Assembly (NCBI GenBank): GCA_036186865.1
Contig: AP025047.1
Location: forward strand, 30,882,588 to 30,946,587
Origin: Eustoma russellianum
Taxonomy: Eukaryota; Streptophyta; Magnoliopsida; Gentianales; Gentianaceae
Reading direction: 5' to 3'
DNA: 64,000 nucleotides
Part shown: piece by piece, positions 24,008 to 35,341 of the stretch
Layout of the letters: each line of letters starts with the position of its first letter
Position numbering within the stretch: position 1 is the first letter of the stretch
Notes under the pieces: generated by a model
The model's input: only the letters and a program-made list of their open reading frames with translations
Database searches by the model: none
What the model was told of the DNA's origin: nothing
Translations under genes and position numbers: made by a program

Positions 24008-24480
24008 TATACATACATATATATATATATATATACACATATATATATATACATATGTGTATATATACATGTATGTATTGTTTGTCTGTCGCTCATCCTC
24101 TCCAGATCCTAACAATAGCTTTTGCTGTCGTTGAGATATATTGGGTATGATGATGAGGAAGAGAGAGAGATCAGAATCAGACAGCTAATATGAAACCACA
24201 AGTTGGACATGACACCCATGCATAATTGGTACTTATTCAGCCATTCTTGTCCTTCGTTGAGTTGCTAATTACGACGTGACGTCTATGTATTTATCTTATA
24301 TCTCATTTAATTATAATTCACTAAGTACATAGTGAATATGTGTACATACCTCTCTTCAATTGATCCCAACCCTTCTTTTATATTACCAGCTCTACGAACA
24401 AAGAAGACCTAATCCGCCGCGGAAAAAAAATTCAAGTGACAGGTAAGAATGAACACCTCCATTCACTATCAGGTGATCCA
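23476..24480. other. Intergenic region with a microsatellite
   Basis: A/T-rich, without gene signals, apart from the compound repeat at 23948-24075: (AT)n, then (AC)n, then interrupted AT/ACAT units. Frames through it (YIYIYI, CVCVCV) are repeat artefacts. A purine run (gaggaagagagagagat) lies at 24157-24173. Confidence 0.8.
23948..24075. repeat. Compound (AT)n(AC)n microsatellite
   Basis: About 40 bases of AT, 18 bases of AC, then interrupted ATAT/ACATAT to 24075. Confidence 0.95.
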
Positions 24481-24777
24481 AAATCTTCATTAAAAAAAAT
24501 AAATAAACAAAAAACAATCAAACATATGCGACACAGCTGACTTACTAGAACATCTATTAACTACCAAAGAATCTGGACAATATTGTATAATGGAGCAACA
24601 AACTAACAGACCATAAAACTTGGTTTGAACCTGATCTTCAAGAATGATCCAACAGCTGGGTTTGAATGCTGGTCTGCTTCTTCCCCTCCAAATGAGGGAC
24701 ATATATCAGCGCATTGGTAATGTTCTTGGGGCAAGTGTACAAGTATGACACATAATCAGGCAAACCATTCAAGCTTG

Positions 24778-24833
24778 TTATGATGTGACTAGGCTGTACC
24801 CACAGCTATTATGATGTGACTAGGCTGTACCCA
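24778..24833. repeat. 25-bp direct repeat just past the NOP2 stop codon
   Basis: TTATGATGTGACTAGGCTGT plus ACCCA occurs at 24778-24802 and 24809-24833 (period 31), ending three bases from the NOP2 stop on the minus strand. It lies in the 3' UTR if the 17-exon model is right. Confidence 0.9.
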
Positions 24834-24836
24834 TAA

Positions 24837-27800
24837 TTATTTGCCCTTCCCAAATGCAGCTTGCTTCCTCGCGATCCGGGTAGCTTGTTTCCTATCGTCC
24901 CTGCAGGAACATATAACTCTTCATGAAAAAGACATAACATTATATCAAAGTGTTTGCATATTCTTTGATTGTGCAATGGGAGAACACACTCGCACATTTG
25001 AGGAGGCTTTCATGATTTTAATAACGTTTAGAGATTCAACACAAGTCTTTAACAAACCATTTTCAAGAACTTACTTTCTTATTCAGTTTACCAAGGTTAA
25101 AGCTAGCCTCCGTGAAACTCTGACAGGGATAAAGATCACGAAGAATGATCCAAAACAGAAATAAAATGGGCAAGGCATGAGAACAGAGAAGATATTTTTA
25201 TGCTTCTTTTGAATTTTGATGTGTCAGTAATCAAGATTTTGATCTTCACAGATGTATATAGAGGAACTATTGCATATGATAGTACTTTTCCGCAGGAAAA
25301 GGCAGTTACTCTTAAATCAAACCTTGTTTTACTAAAGCTATTAGACGGACTCTTCTTTCTTTTACCTCTTCTTCCTCTTCTTGGTGGAAGACAATTTTCC
25401 TTCTACATGCTGTGTAGAGTCACTAGTCAATATCCCATTTTCTTTTGATTCCGCTGCAATATGTCCAACAAGCTGATTATCATCTTTCCTATGATTACTC
25501 TGAGTACCAGTTTCAACCGGTTCATCAGCGCCTGTATCCACCTCCTCTGTTTGCCCATGGGCAGATGGTGTTGGCTTAAAATTGCTAATCTTTTTCAGCT
25601 GCAAGTGTAACAAGGGAAGGGGAAAAAAAAAAAGCAAGTTTACATAGCATCAGCACGAGAGTTATAAGTCATAAGCATAATCAATGTTAATACCAATCTC
25701 AGGTCAGCATCCACAACAACATGTGAATTCATCGAGCCGCAATCTAGAACCCACAGTAGTAGGAGCTTATCAAACATCAGGTCATCTATGGCAGTATCAT
25801 ATTCCAAGTTATGTTAAGTTCATTAGAGTAGCTAGTCAAAGGCGAAGAGGATGAAAGTTTATGTTTTACCCCAGAGAATAGAACATTTCTTGATAGTACG
25901 ACCAAACAAATGGAAACACTGAATTTGTTCTGCGAGAAATCACACAGCTTCCAATTGTAGCCGTAATTGCTTTTTTCAACAACAGAATGTCACTATCTAA
26001 TAAAGGCTGCCCATCAGTCAAAGGTTCATGTGAGGACCAAGTGACAATGTTTCAACATCATTTGCACCCTTAAAATAAGCAAAAAAGAAGAATACCTTTG
26101 CTACAAAAAACCCATCCATGTTGTGAACATGGGGGTAGAAGCGCCTAGTCTTGTCTAAGGAGGTATGAAACCTGTGCCCCCTAAAGCGGATAAACCTAGG
26201 AGGAAAAATCTCTGTTATGTCAGATACAACTTTCACAGCATTCAGGTGAGAGAAGGGGGGAAAATAAAAGCAGCATACCCTGGACGCCCGAAGTCTAACC
26301 CACATGGCACAAGTTTAACATTCCTCTTTTTTAGAGCATAATCTATGACGGCTTCGTTCTGCAAATTCATATTTTCAGAATAAAGGGAAATAAAGAGAGT
26401 ATTATTGTGGCACCAAATAGATTGACTAGCCACACACCTCAGATACCAAAATGGAGCATGTGGAATAAACAACATATCCTCCAGATTTTGAATTTGCATC
26501 CACCATGTCTATTGCAGCAAGTATTAGTTCCTGAAACAGGAAAAAAAAAATCAGCAAAGAAATGCCAACCAAGAGACTCAAGACTCAAGTTAGAACCACA
26601 TCAAGGATCAGGGTAAAAATGTGGGTTTTACAATTTAGTAGAACTAAGACATTGCAAATAAAATTCCTCTCATAGTAAATCAAGTAGTTCACATATCTAT
26701 TGGCTATAGGAAGATTAACATGAACATGTATAACACCTGCTTGAAGATACCATCTTGTTAAGGAGCAATGGGTTAAATTTTACCATAACTATAGATCAAG
26801 AATCAAAATGGTAATCTGCATTAAACTTTTTTGACAATCTTATCTGTTTCTTAAAATGGACAAATTTAGCTCAGCTACTACTATCAACTTCCTGAACCTG
26901 GCTACAATATTCATTATCTCCACATACAGCAAAGGGAGGCTCAGTTTTTGCTCCGTACTGTATGATAAATCCATCCTAATTAATAACTCAGATTCCATGG
27001 AAGAAATAAGAAGTTGAATAACAAATGACAAAGCCAAATCAGGCATAAGTAAGCATTACCATATGTAGGAGAAAGGAGGATGAACAAGGCTAAGGCTATG
27101 AGAACTTTTGTGGACAAACCAAAAATTTGGTTCCACAATGCGTTACCAAAGATACTGTCAAAGCAACCAGTGAAGGCACACCAAATTCCTTATAGCATGT
27201 ATGCATGTTTTCTTTCTCTTCTTTTCTTTCTTTTTCTAATAATTGGTGGGATACATTATAAGCTTCCCAGGAACAAGCCAACCCTATCTCTAAGAAAACA
27301 ACAATGCCTAAGTTCTTCTCATGCAAAAACCATCAACAGATGATACACATACCTTTTGTAAATGGGAACAGTTCTGTATGTCAAGCGCACTTTTAGAATT
27401 TTTTACTTTCTCATCTTTTGAGATTATCTGCAAACCAAAAAGGGATATCTGGTCATTCCAACTATTGGGGAAAAAACAACCAAGGATGATGGCATAATCG
27501 GTCCAGATTGCATACCCCAGTGCCACTACAAGGAGCATCCAACAAAACCCTATCAGCTGTGTTCTGACTCAATACCTTGGGCAACTAAAAATGATGTGAA
27601 AAAGAAATGTATCAGGGCCTACCCAAAACAACAGATACGACTACATATAGAATATAAAATTTCCAGGATAGGAAAAGAAAACTCGGTAATTGTGCATGAG
27701 ATCTCTACTAGAAAAGGTGACTTGTATACCAAGCCAATGAGCATACTGAATGAAGGACAAAGCACCATGCACTGTAAATCACTTCATGATGGAAAAGAAA

Positions 27801-30800
27801 TATACCCAGAAACTACGAAATCACTGTAAAGACATAGTAAGACTGCATATCTAAGTGAACATATAACCAACAGTTTTCTCCACAGCCATTGGACAATTGA
27901 AAGCCACCCTCCACAATGTAAAGAGGGATCTTAGCCTTCGCGCAGAAGTATTCTATGTCATTCTATAGAGTCAAAGTCATTGTCAAATAAAGCCGCTCTT
28001 AATCCCAGTAAAAGTAAAAAAAAAAAAAAAAAAAAGAAGCCAAAAGAGAAGGGTGGAAAAAAAAAGGGGGGGGTTGAGGGAAGGGAACAGGAGCTTCAGA
28101 GTTTCCTGACCTCTCTGCCATCATAGTTGCAAACAATGGTGTTTGTCACTCCCAAGCGTTGCAAATTAGCCGTCAATGACTTCAGCCTCGATGAATTGAT
28201 CTCATTTGCATAAACAATGCCTGTCAGTGTAAAAATAAATTAAATAAATAAATAAACAAATATGAAGACATACTTAGCTCTTTAGGGGGGGGGGGGAGAA
28301 TATTCTCCTCAAAAAAGTATTAAGAGGCAATTCGATATCTGACATTATTAGGAGACTCATCCATTGCGGAGTCATGAAAATGTGGTTAGAAAGAAAGAAG
28401 CATTGGTATAATTTTCAAGAATTGACAATAAAAATGAAAGAAAATCCTCAGATGTGATCACTGACTGCAAATCAAAGGAACAGCAAAATTGAAACTTCTT
28501 CAAATACTATGCATACCACTATTTTTCATGAGAGCAGCAATATAAGTTGTTTTGCCACCAGGAGCAGCCCTGCAATGAAAGGAAGAAGTATTAACCAAAA
28601 GAATGCAACACAACCTATAAAGTAAAGTAAAATGATTTGAATATCAACTAGAATTCCCATGTTCAAGTAATTTATGTGTGAAATAAGTTTGAAAACCAAG
28701 ACTGGAGCATAATACACCACAAATTAGTAAAAGCGGCATGGATACATAAACATTAGAATATCATGAAAATGAGCATATAACCAACTTTGTTCGACCTACT
28801 TTTCCAAAAGCAAAAAAAACAATGATGTCAAATGACAAAACTCGTGAACCATACATTCTTATTAATTTTTAGTGAATATTCTGCAAGCAAAAGGCAAGCC
28901 TTTGAACATCAAAACAATAGCGGAACACCTTGGGAACCTGGAACTGCAGGGTTAGAGGACAGGGCTACCTCTTCACAGAGCTGAGGCGAAGTAACTAAAA
29001 TCACTTAATTACCATCTAGACACTAGAAGCGTGAAAACACTAGCACGCTATAATCCAGTACGCAAGGAACACACAGGAAAACATGAAAACTAAGATATTC
29101 TAATAAATGAATTCCATACCCACACATAAGAGGCTCAAATAAAGGCAACTGAATGGGCTTCTATAAATTTAAGGAAACAACTTATTTACAATCCACAAAC
29201 TGTAAGTGCAAAAATATTACCACATTATAATCCAAGAAGCAAAAGGAACACAAAAATAAAGCAAACAAACCAAGATGATAAAGTAACTTTCATAATAAGC
29301 ACCTGTTAGATGCAAAAGAGAGGACTTTGTATAAATTTAAAAAGTAGATGCAGATGACTCACGCCATATCAACAACCCTTTCTCTCTCTTGAGGAGCTAG
29401 GGCCATAACTGGCAAAAACGAACTTGCACTCTGCAGCTGTTAATGAAAAGGTCCTATATCAGCACAAGTACATGATGAAAAGTTGAACTTTGAGGGCATA
29501 TGTACATGGCATTACCATATAATGACCAGCCATGTACTCCGGAGTTGCCCCAATAGGAACTTGCGAGTCGTAGACAACCAATCCAACCTAAAAAAATGAA
29601 CCTGGTGTTAGGTATGGGGAGAAACGAAAAGAGCAAAATATGACAGAAGGAAAAGGTAACAGTAACAACATATCTCAAAAGGGAGCCCAAAAAGGAAACA
29701 GGGAAAAACTTTTACTTTAGACCACTTGCTCAATGGATCAAGATTGACACCTCTGTTCAGTAGGATACCAGCCAAATCTCTCCTCCGAGTCTTCAAAGTT
29801 CAAGTCAGAGACATTTAAACAGGGTAAACAGTAAATGACAGAACATGATAGTTGACTTGTTCAATAAAATGTGAAAGGAGTCGCAAGTTTCTTCTTACTT
29901 TCAAAGTATTTGTCCGAAGACATATAGGTCGAGGCTTTTCGAAAGCTTCAATAAGTTCCATAAGTTCAACAACAGGAAACATCTACATGGAGACTGGCAA
30001 TTAGCAACCACGAAAAGAAAGCCTGGGGGGAGAGAGAGAAATAAAAACAGATCGAAGTGAATAGAAAGATTACCTCCACCAATGCTTCAATCAAGAAGTC
30101 ATTATAACCATAATATGAACTTATATCCTTTTTGAGCTGGTCAACATAATCTTTTCGAGTGACCTCCTCTTGCCTCAATTTTTTAAAATTTGAGAGCACT
30201 CGAACGACTGAAATCCAGGTTAACAAATAAAAGCGAATCAAAATAAATAACAGGTGCTCCCATCTAAAAAAAAAGTTCCATTGAAAATATTATGTGGTTA
30301 TACTGACTCTCTCTTATCCTCCTCTGGAGGTTTGAAAGATCAGGGGGTCCATGAGCTTCTTCCTCAAGCTCCTGCACGAATTGTTTGGGGGGAGGGGGGG
30401 GACACAGCTTATATAAAAACAAAATTACCTGACATCAATGTGCAAAACTTGGAAAAACAAAGAGTGGGAGGAAAACCTCCTGGGTTGGCAATCTGAAGTC
30501 GTCAGCTTCTTCTTTAATGTTGAGCTGCATATCTGCTTTTGCATCATCCTCTTCCTTTTTCTTTCCATCATCAATACGCGATGAGTCCCGCTCGATGTTA
30601 GTGCCATCCGAATCAGAATCTTCACCAGAAAATTCCTCAGCTACATACAAAAAATATACATCAAAATAAGAAATCAGGTAAATTCCAACGAAGAACACTA
30701 AAATTTGCAAATTCTGTAGTTCACCACCTCCATCAGAATCTTCTTTCAAAATGTCATCAGCAAACGGATCATCACCACCAGAAGACATTCCAGAGTCCGA

Positions 30801-30968
30801 CTCATAACCACCTGTTTGGTCATCATCAAGTTCTTCAAGTCCCTCATCACTATGAATCTCCTCCTTTTCTACCTTTTTCGACAAAAAAGCCTCTTTCTTG
30901 TTCTTCTTTTTAGCAGGAACTTTCTGCCCCTTAGTTTTCATTGCTTTCCCGATCTTTGGAGCAGCCAT
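24837..30968 (-). CDS. NOP2: NOP2/NSUN-type 25S rRNA cytosine-C5 methyltransferase (17 exons)
   Basis: Nucleolar SAM-dependent enzyme that methylates C5 of a cytosine in large-subunit rRNA and is needed for 60S assembly. Coding exons: 30968-30725, 30640-30477, 30371-30308, 30207-30074, 29982-29899, 29790-29716, 29587-29516, 29436-29363, 28569-28517, 28220-28111, 27584-27516, 27427-27353, 26530-26438, 26358-26279, 26195-26096, 25598-25366, 24900-24837. All have GT-AG borders, and phases join to 595 codons plus stop. Residues 1-136: Lys-rich then acidic low-complexity N-terminus. SAM motif DMAAAPGGKT at 302-311, DAPCSGTG with release Cys377, YSTCS with nucleophile Cys431, and the C-terminal GRPG...RFYPHVHNMDGFF block of NOP2. 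A basic tail follows residue 497. The start MAAPK is preferred over an in-frame ATG at 31010, which lies in the leader. A retained last intron would stop at 25362 after KKRKKR. Confidence 0.93.
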
Positions 30969-31260
30969 TAAAGCTTCAGAACAAAGAATAAAACTAAATT
31001 TGCGTACCATAACAAAACAATAAAGCTACGCATCAGAAGAACTATTAGTTCATAAAAACCAACCAATTAATCCTCCTTTACACTACACTGAATGTGATAA
31101 GGAATTCATGCAACAAACTGACAATATACAAGAGCTCCAAAAAGAAAGAGAAGCTCAATGGATTCAGGAAGGGTTAAGCGAAGAACTTACCTTGCTGTTA
31201 AATGTCCCGGCGCCAGAGAAGTGGAGAAGAGATAGACGACGGTTTCAACGGAGAAAGTAG
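30969..31260 (-). promoter_or_regulatory. NOP2 5' leader with a probable UTR intron
   Basis: A consensus donor AAG|GTAAGT starts at 31190, and plausible acceptors lie at 30994 (tttag) or 30974 (gaag), just before the ATG. This gives a UTR intron of roughly 200 bp. The leader exon upstream (about 31191-31260) is C/T-rich. The exact acceptor and transcription start need cDNA. Confidence 0.6.
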
Positions 31261-31266
31261 GGTTTT
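31259..31266 (-). promoter_or_regulatory. Telo-box (AAACCCTA)
   Basis: The minus strand reads AAACCCTA about 70 bases upstream of the leader donor. Telo-boxes near the start of transcription are characteristic of plant ribosomal-protein and ribosome-biogenesis genes, which fits NOP2. I did not find the companion site II (TGGGCY) nearby. Confidence 0.6.
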
Positions 31267-31617
31267 AGGATTCGAACGAGGGATTTAACGAAAAATATTT
31301 CTTTTGTTTTTTATTTTGATTTTTTTAAATGATGAACAAACGTCCTAATTGCTATAAACGAACTTCTTAATCAAGGATATAAACTATGCGATGGAATCAA
31401 TTTTGAAAAGTCCAAGAATATTGCTAAACAACATAAATTGAAAATATAAATTTGAAAACATAAATAAGATGGACCAATAAAAAATATAACATTGAAAGAA
31501 TAAAAGTCATATTTTTATACTATTCTCCACTTCTTACTGGTTCATTTTATTTATGTTTCGAATTCATGCTCCAAATCCACTTTAAAAAAACATTACTCTA
31601 ACTTTAATGATTGCATG
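31267..31617. other. NOP2 upstream region
   Basis: A/T-rich sequence between NOP2 and the Gypsy-B2 LTR, with no gene or mobile-element signal. The Gypsy LTR terminus is about 350 bases from the NOP2 start region, so most of the distal promoter is retrotransposon. Confidence 0.7.
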
Positions 31618-33883
31618 TGTAGCGTCCTGCTCCCATGCCCTAGAATCGGGAACAGTGCATCCGCCGTAGTCTGCTAAAAGATCTACAAGATGTCGAATCA
31701 ACGTCTTACATGTTAGAAATGACGTAAAAAAAATTTCGTGGAAACATTAATTATAACTTAAATTAAACTCAAATAAACATCAATACAATAATGAATGAAA
31801 TTCTGGGTTAACAAGACCCTACATTGTCACAACATTCATAAAGTATGGAAATAAAAGTACTAAAGAAGTCTGTGAAGATCCCAAATATAAATAAGAACAA
31901 TCACCCGCAGAGTCCCCTCATGTCCTAGATGTAGCTATCATCCTGCTTACTCAGCTATGTCTGCCCCGTCCTCAAGGAAGATATGGTCATACTCCTCATC
32001 CGGCTCACCTGGGAAAGTAGAGATGAGTGACAAAAATCACCCAGTAGGTGTCCTCCTCAAACGAATACAAGACACGCATACTGAAATGATATAACCACAT
32101 AGCACATAATAGAACATAGCATAAGATAGAATAAGTGCGGTATTTAAGTCACTCCACATAAAGATGCGCAACCACGTGATACATGCCTTCACTCACGTGT
32201 CACACACAACAAGAATTATGTCACGCAATATGACCCTATACCTATATGCAATGCATGATCCCAGGATTTACTAGATACATGTAGCCCGTACACTACAATC
32301 CACTCCGACCGATGCCCGTGGTCCATACACCACGATCCACCATAACCGAATGCTCATGGCCCGTACACCACAATCCACTCCGCTCGAGCGTCTGAGACTC
32401 ATACATCTCAACCCTCTCTAAATGCAATGGATGTGCTATGAATGCAATAACAAAATCGCATGGGGCCCTTCCGCCCATCCTCACCATCTCCGACACTCAA
32501 TAGCTGGTTTCATAAATTATCCGAACGATGGGAAACTGTTATTTATCACCGTCCGTATTTTTCCTTAGCTTGTCAAAATTTTCTGGAATTTTCTACTATT
32601 TTTCTCTATTTAATTCCATTTGTTACTATTTATTTTTAATTACTTAAATTTACCGAAATTTAGAAATTAAGTGGAATAATTTAATTTTAACCTTCTGTAC
32701 TTTCTGGAATTTATTTAGATTTTTTTGGTTTTTAATTATATTTTTTTGAGGTTTAAAATGATTTATTTACTATTTTCTAAATTCCAGAAATTATTAAATT
32801 AATTAATTACAAAAAATTTCCTTTTTCTTTTTCCCCCGGGTCAGACCCGACCATATTCTTTTTTCCTGGCCTGGCCCACAGTTAGGCCCACCTGCATCTG
32901 CCGCCTTCCATTTTTTTATTAGGTTATTGGGTCTAGCCTGCCTTCGGTCTGGCCTGGTCCGTTGGTTGGTCTGTCCGCCGCTTCATCTTTTTTTATATAA
33001 TACCGTTAACGGGCCTGGCTCTGCAACCTGTTAGGCAGCCGGCCCGTTAGGGTCCGACAATGTATGCGTTGGCAGGCCATCCCTTCATCTTTTTGTTGAT
33101 TCAATCAGGAGCTTCCCTAGGGCAACATGTGGAAGCCCACACGCGGCCACTCCAGCGGCGCGTGAGGCTCACGCACCACCACCCCCGCCCATTTTTCGAT
33201 TCTAACCCTCATTTTCTTCTATTCACAGTCTATACAAACATATTCTAAGGCCAAAACCAAAAATTAAAAGGCTTCAAACACGTATAAATAGTCTCATCTT
33301 GATTCCAAATATAGTTCTATCATCAAACTAAAATTCCACCAACCCATATGAGGCATCAAACATCCCAAATTTCATGCTTCACATAGAGAAAACATAAATT
33401 AACAACTTGAACAACAAACACATATTTATACCATTAAGACATGTGTGATTTGTATCAAAACGAGGGGGAAATAGACAACCTATCTTTCAAACGAAGAATT
33501 CCTAAGCACGATGGTTGGATTTGGTGCGGGTATGCATACTTTCTTCTCCTCTCTTCTCTCTTTCTCTTCCTCTCTCTTTTTCCCTCTCTCTCCTTTCTCT
33601 CCCTCTCCTGCCGCTGCCCCCCTCTCTCTCTCTTTTTCTTTTTCTTCTTTTTTTCCTTCTCACGTTTCCTTGCCTCCCTCTCTTTGCTTTCGATTACAAC
33701 CGAATGGCTGGGGAAAAAATAGGAGATGGGATTAAATTGGGGAGTGGGGGCGGAAATTAGGGGATTAGGGGAGGGGATTGTGGAATTTGTCGAATTAGGA
33801 TAGGATTAGTTTTAGGTTTTTAAATTTTAATTTAATTTAATTTTTGTTTTTACCTTTTTTATTCCTTTTTTAAGGTTACGACA
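31618..33883 (-). repeat. Gypsy-B2 3' LTR (2.27 kb)
   Basis: Minus-strand start TGTCGTAACC at 33883, end GCTACA at 31618. It contains a tandem block of about 37-bp units ('cgtacaccacaatccac...', 32285-32400), also present in the other LTR and in Gypsy-C, and a CT-rich run at 33535-33690 whose translated frames (Ser/Leu/Phe-rich) are not genes. Confidence 0.85.
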
Positions 33884-33903
33884 TTCTACTCCCCTTACAA
33901 AAA
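33884..33903 (-). other. Gypsy-B2 polypurine tract
   Basis: The minus strand reads TTTTTGTAAGGGGAGTAGAA immediately before the 3' LTR. Confidence 0.85.
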
Positions 33904-33929
33904 GCTTTGTCCTTGAAACTTGATGTACC

Positions 33930-35240
33930 TTAATCGAAGAGGTAGGGATAGCGCTCCCGCATCTGTTCTTCCAATTTCCATGTTGCTTCGTTTTCTCTAT
34001 GATTGCTCCATTGCACCTTCACATAAGGAATGATTCTCCTTCGCAGTTCCTGATCCTTGCGATCTATGATGCGGATAAGGGTCTCCTCATATGATATATA
34101 TGGCCTAATCTTCAAAGACTGCGCATCCAGAGCATGACTTGGATCCGGAACATACATTTGCAACTAGGACACAGAGAACACGTTATGCACTTGGGCTAAT
34201 GCTGGGGGTAACGTCAGCATGTATGCCAACGTGCCAACTCTCTCAAGCACCTCGTACAGACCAATATAACGAGGCCTTAACTCACCCTTAACTCCAAAGC
34301 GAGCCACACCCTTCACGTGTGACACCTTTAGATACACCTTTTCTCCAACCTCAAACTCCAAGGGGCGTCTCCTCGCATCAGTCCAACTCTTGCTTCTGTC
34401 CTAGGCAACCTTGAGCCTGTCTCGAATCATCTTTACTTTCTCTTTGGTTTGCTTCACCAACTCAGGACCGATAATAACCCGCTCACCTATCTCGTCCAAA
34501 TGAATAGGGGACCTGCAATTACGTCTGTAAAGCGCCTCAAAGGGTGCCATGCCAATGGCACTATGGTGGCTGTTGTTGTAGGAGAACTCGATTAGCTTGA
34601 TCATACTGTCCCAGTTTCTCTTGAAGTCTAGGGCACACGACCTTAACATGTCTTCTAAAGTCTGAATGGTCCTCTCGGACTGCCTATCTGTCTGAAGATG
34701 AAAAGCAGTGCTCAATCGTAGCTCCATCCACATCCTTCTCTGACAAGCTGACCAAAATTTATAAGTGAATCTCGAATCACGGTCTGAGACAATACTGACT
34801 GGGACTCCATGAAGGCTAACAATATCATCGATGTACAACGCCACCTATCTCTCCAAGGTCACATCACTCGGCACGGGTAGAAAGTGAGCACACTTCGTCA
34901 ATCAATCCACAATCACCCGGATCATGTCGTTGTCGTTTCTTGTTTTAGGGAGCCCCACAACAAAAATCCATCGTCACATGCTTCCACTTCCACTATGGTA
35001 TCTACAATGGCACCATCAAACCTCCCGTCCTTTGATGCTCTGCCTTCACCTACTGACAAACAAGGCACCTCTCAATGAACTCTGCGATGTGCCTCTTCAT
35101 ACCACTCCACCAATAGTGCTTCTTCAGATCGTTATGCATCTTCGTTGCACCTGGATGAATCGACAACTTCGAGTTGTGTGCCTCTTTCAACAAATCCTTC
35201 CTTAGATCCTCAACATCAGGCACGCACAACCTTCCCTGGT
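33930..35240 (-). pseudogene. Gypsy-B2 integrase and chromodomain-like tail
   Basis: From about 35230 an H2C2 zinc-finger region (HPGATKMH, YWW, then C-L-V-C-Q) is spread over shifted frames. The core continues at 34844-34401 with VSDRDSRFTYKFW and SERTIQTLEDMLR; the conserved Gly of QTDGQSERT is Arg. Then 34361-34164 has KVYLKVSHVKGVARFG and YEVLERVG, and 34163-33930 holds YVPDPSHAL to YPYLFD. Stops and frameshifts separate the pieces. Integrase inserts the element DNA, and chromodomain-like tails steer it to chromatin. Confidence 0.85.
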
Positions 35241-35341
35241 ACCAAATATTGCCATCATCATGAATCTGAAAGCCCTAAATCACACTTGTAAACATCCTCT
35301 CTCGGATATCTCTAAGCGTCACATCCTCCCTCAGCGCCTCC

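Noticed and set aside
24841..25164. 107-codon plus-strand frame
   Set aside because: Antisense to the last NOP2 exon and intron; no family features.
27080..27343. 87-codon plus-strand frame with a hydrophobic stretch
   Set aside because: Lies in the NOP2 intron between exons 12 and 13; the hydrophobic run is T-rich intron sequence.
33441..33760. Three overlapping Ser/Leu/Phe-rich frames, repeated at 38985-39326
   Set aside because: CT-rich low-complexity sequence present in both Gypsy-B2 LTRs; not a gene.
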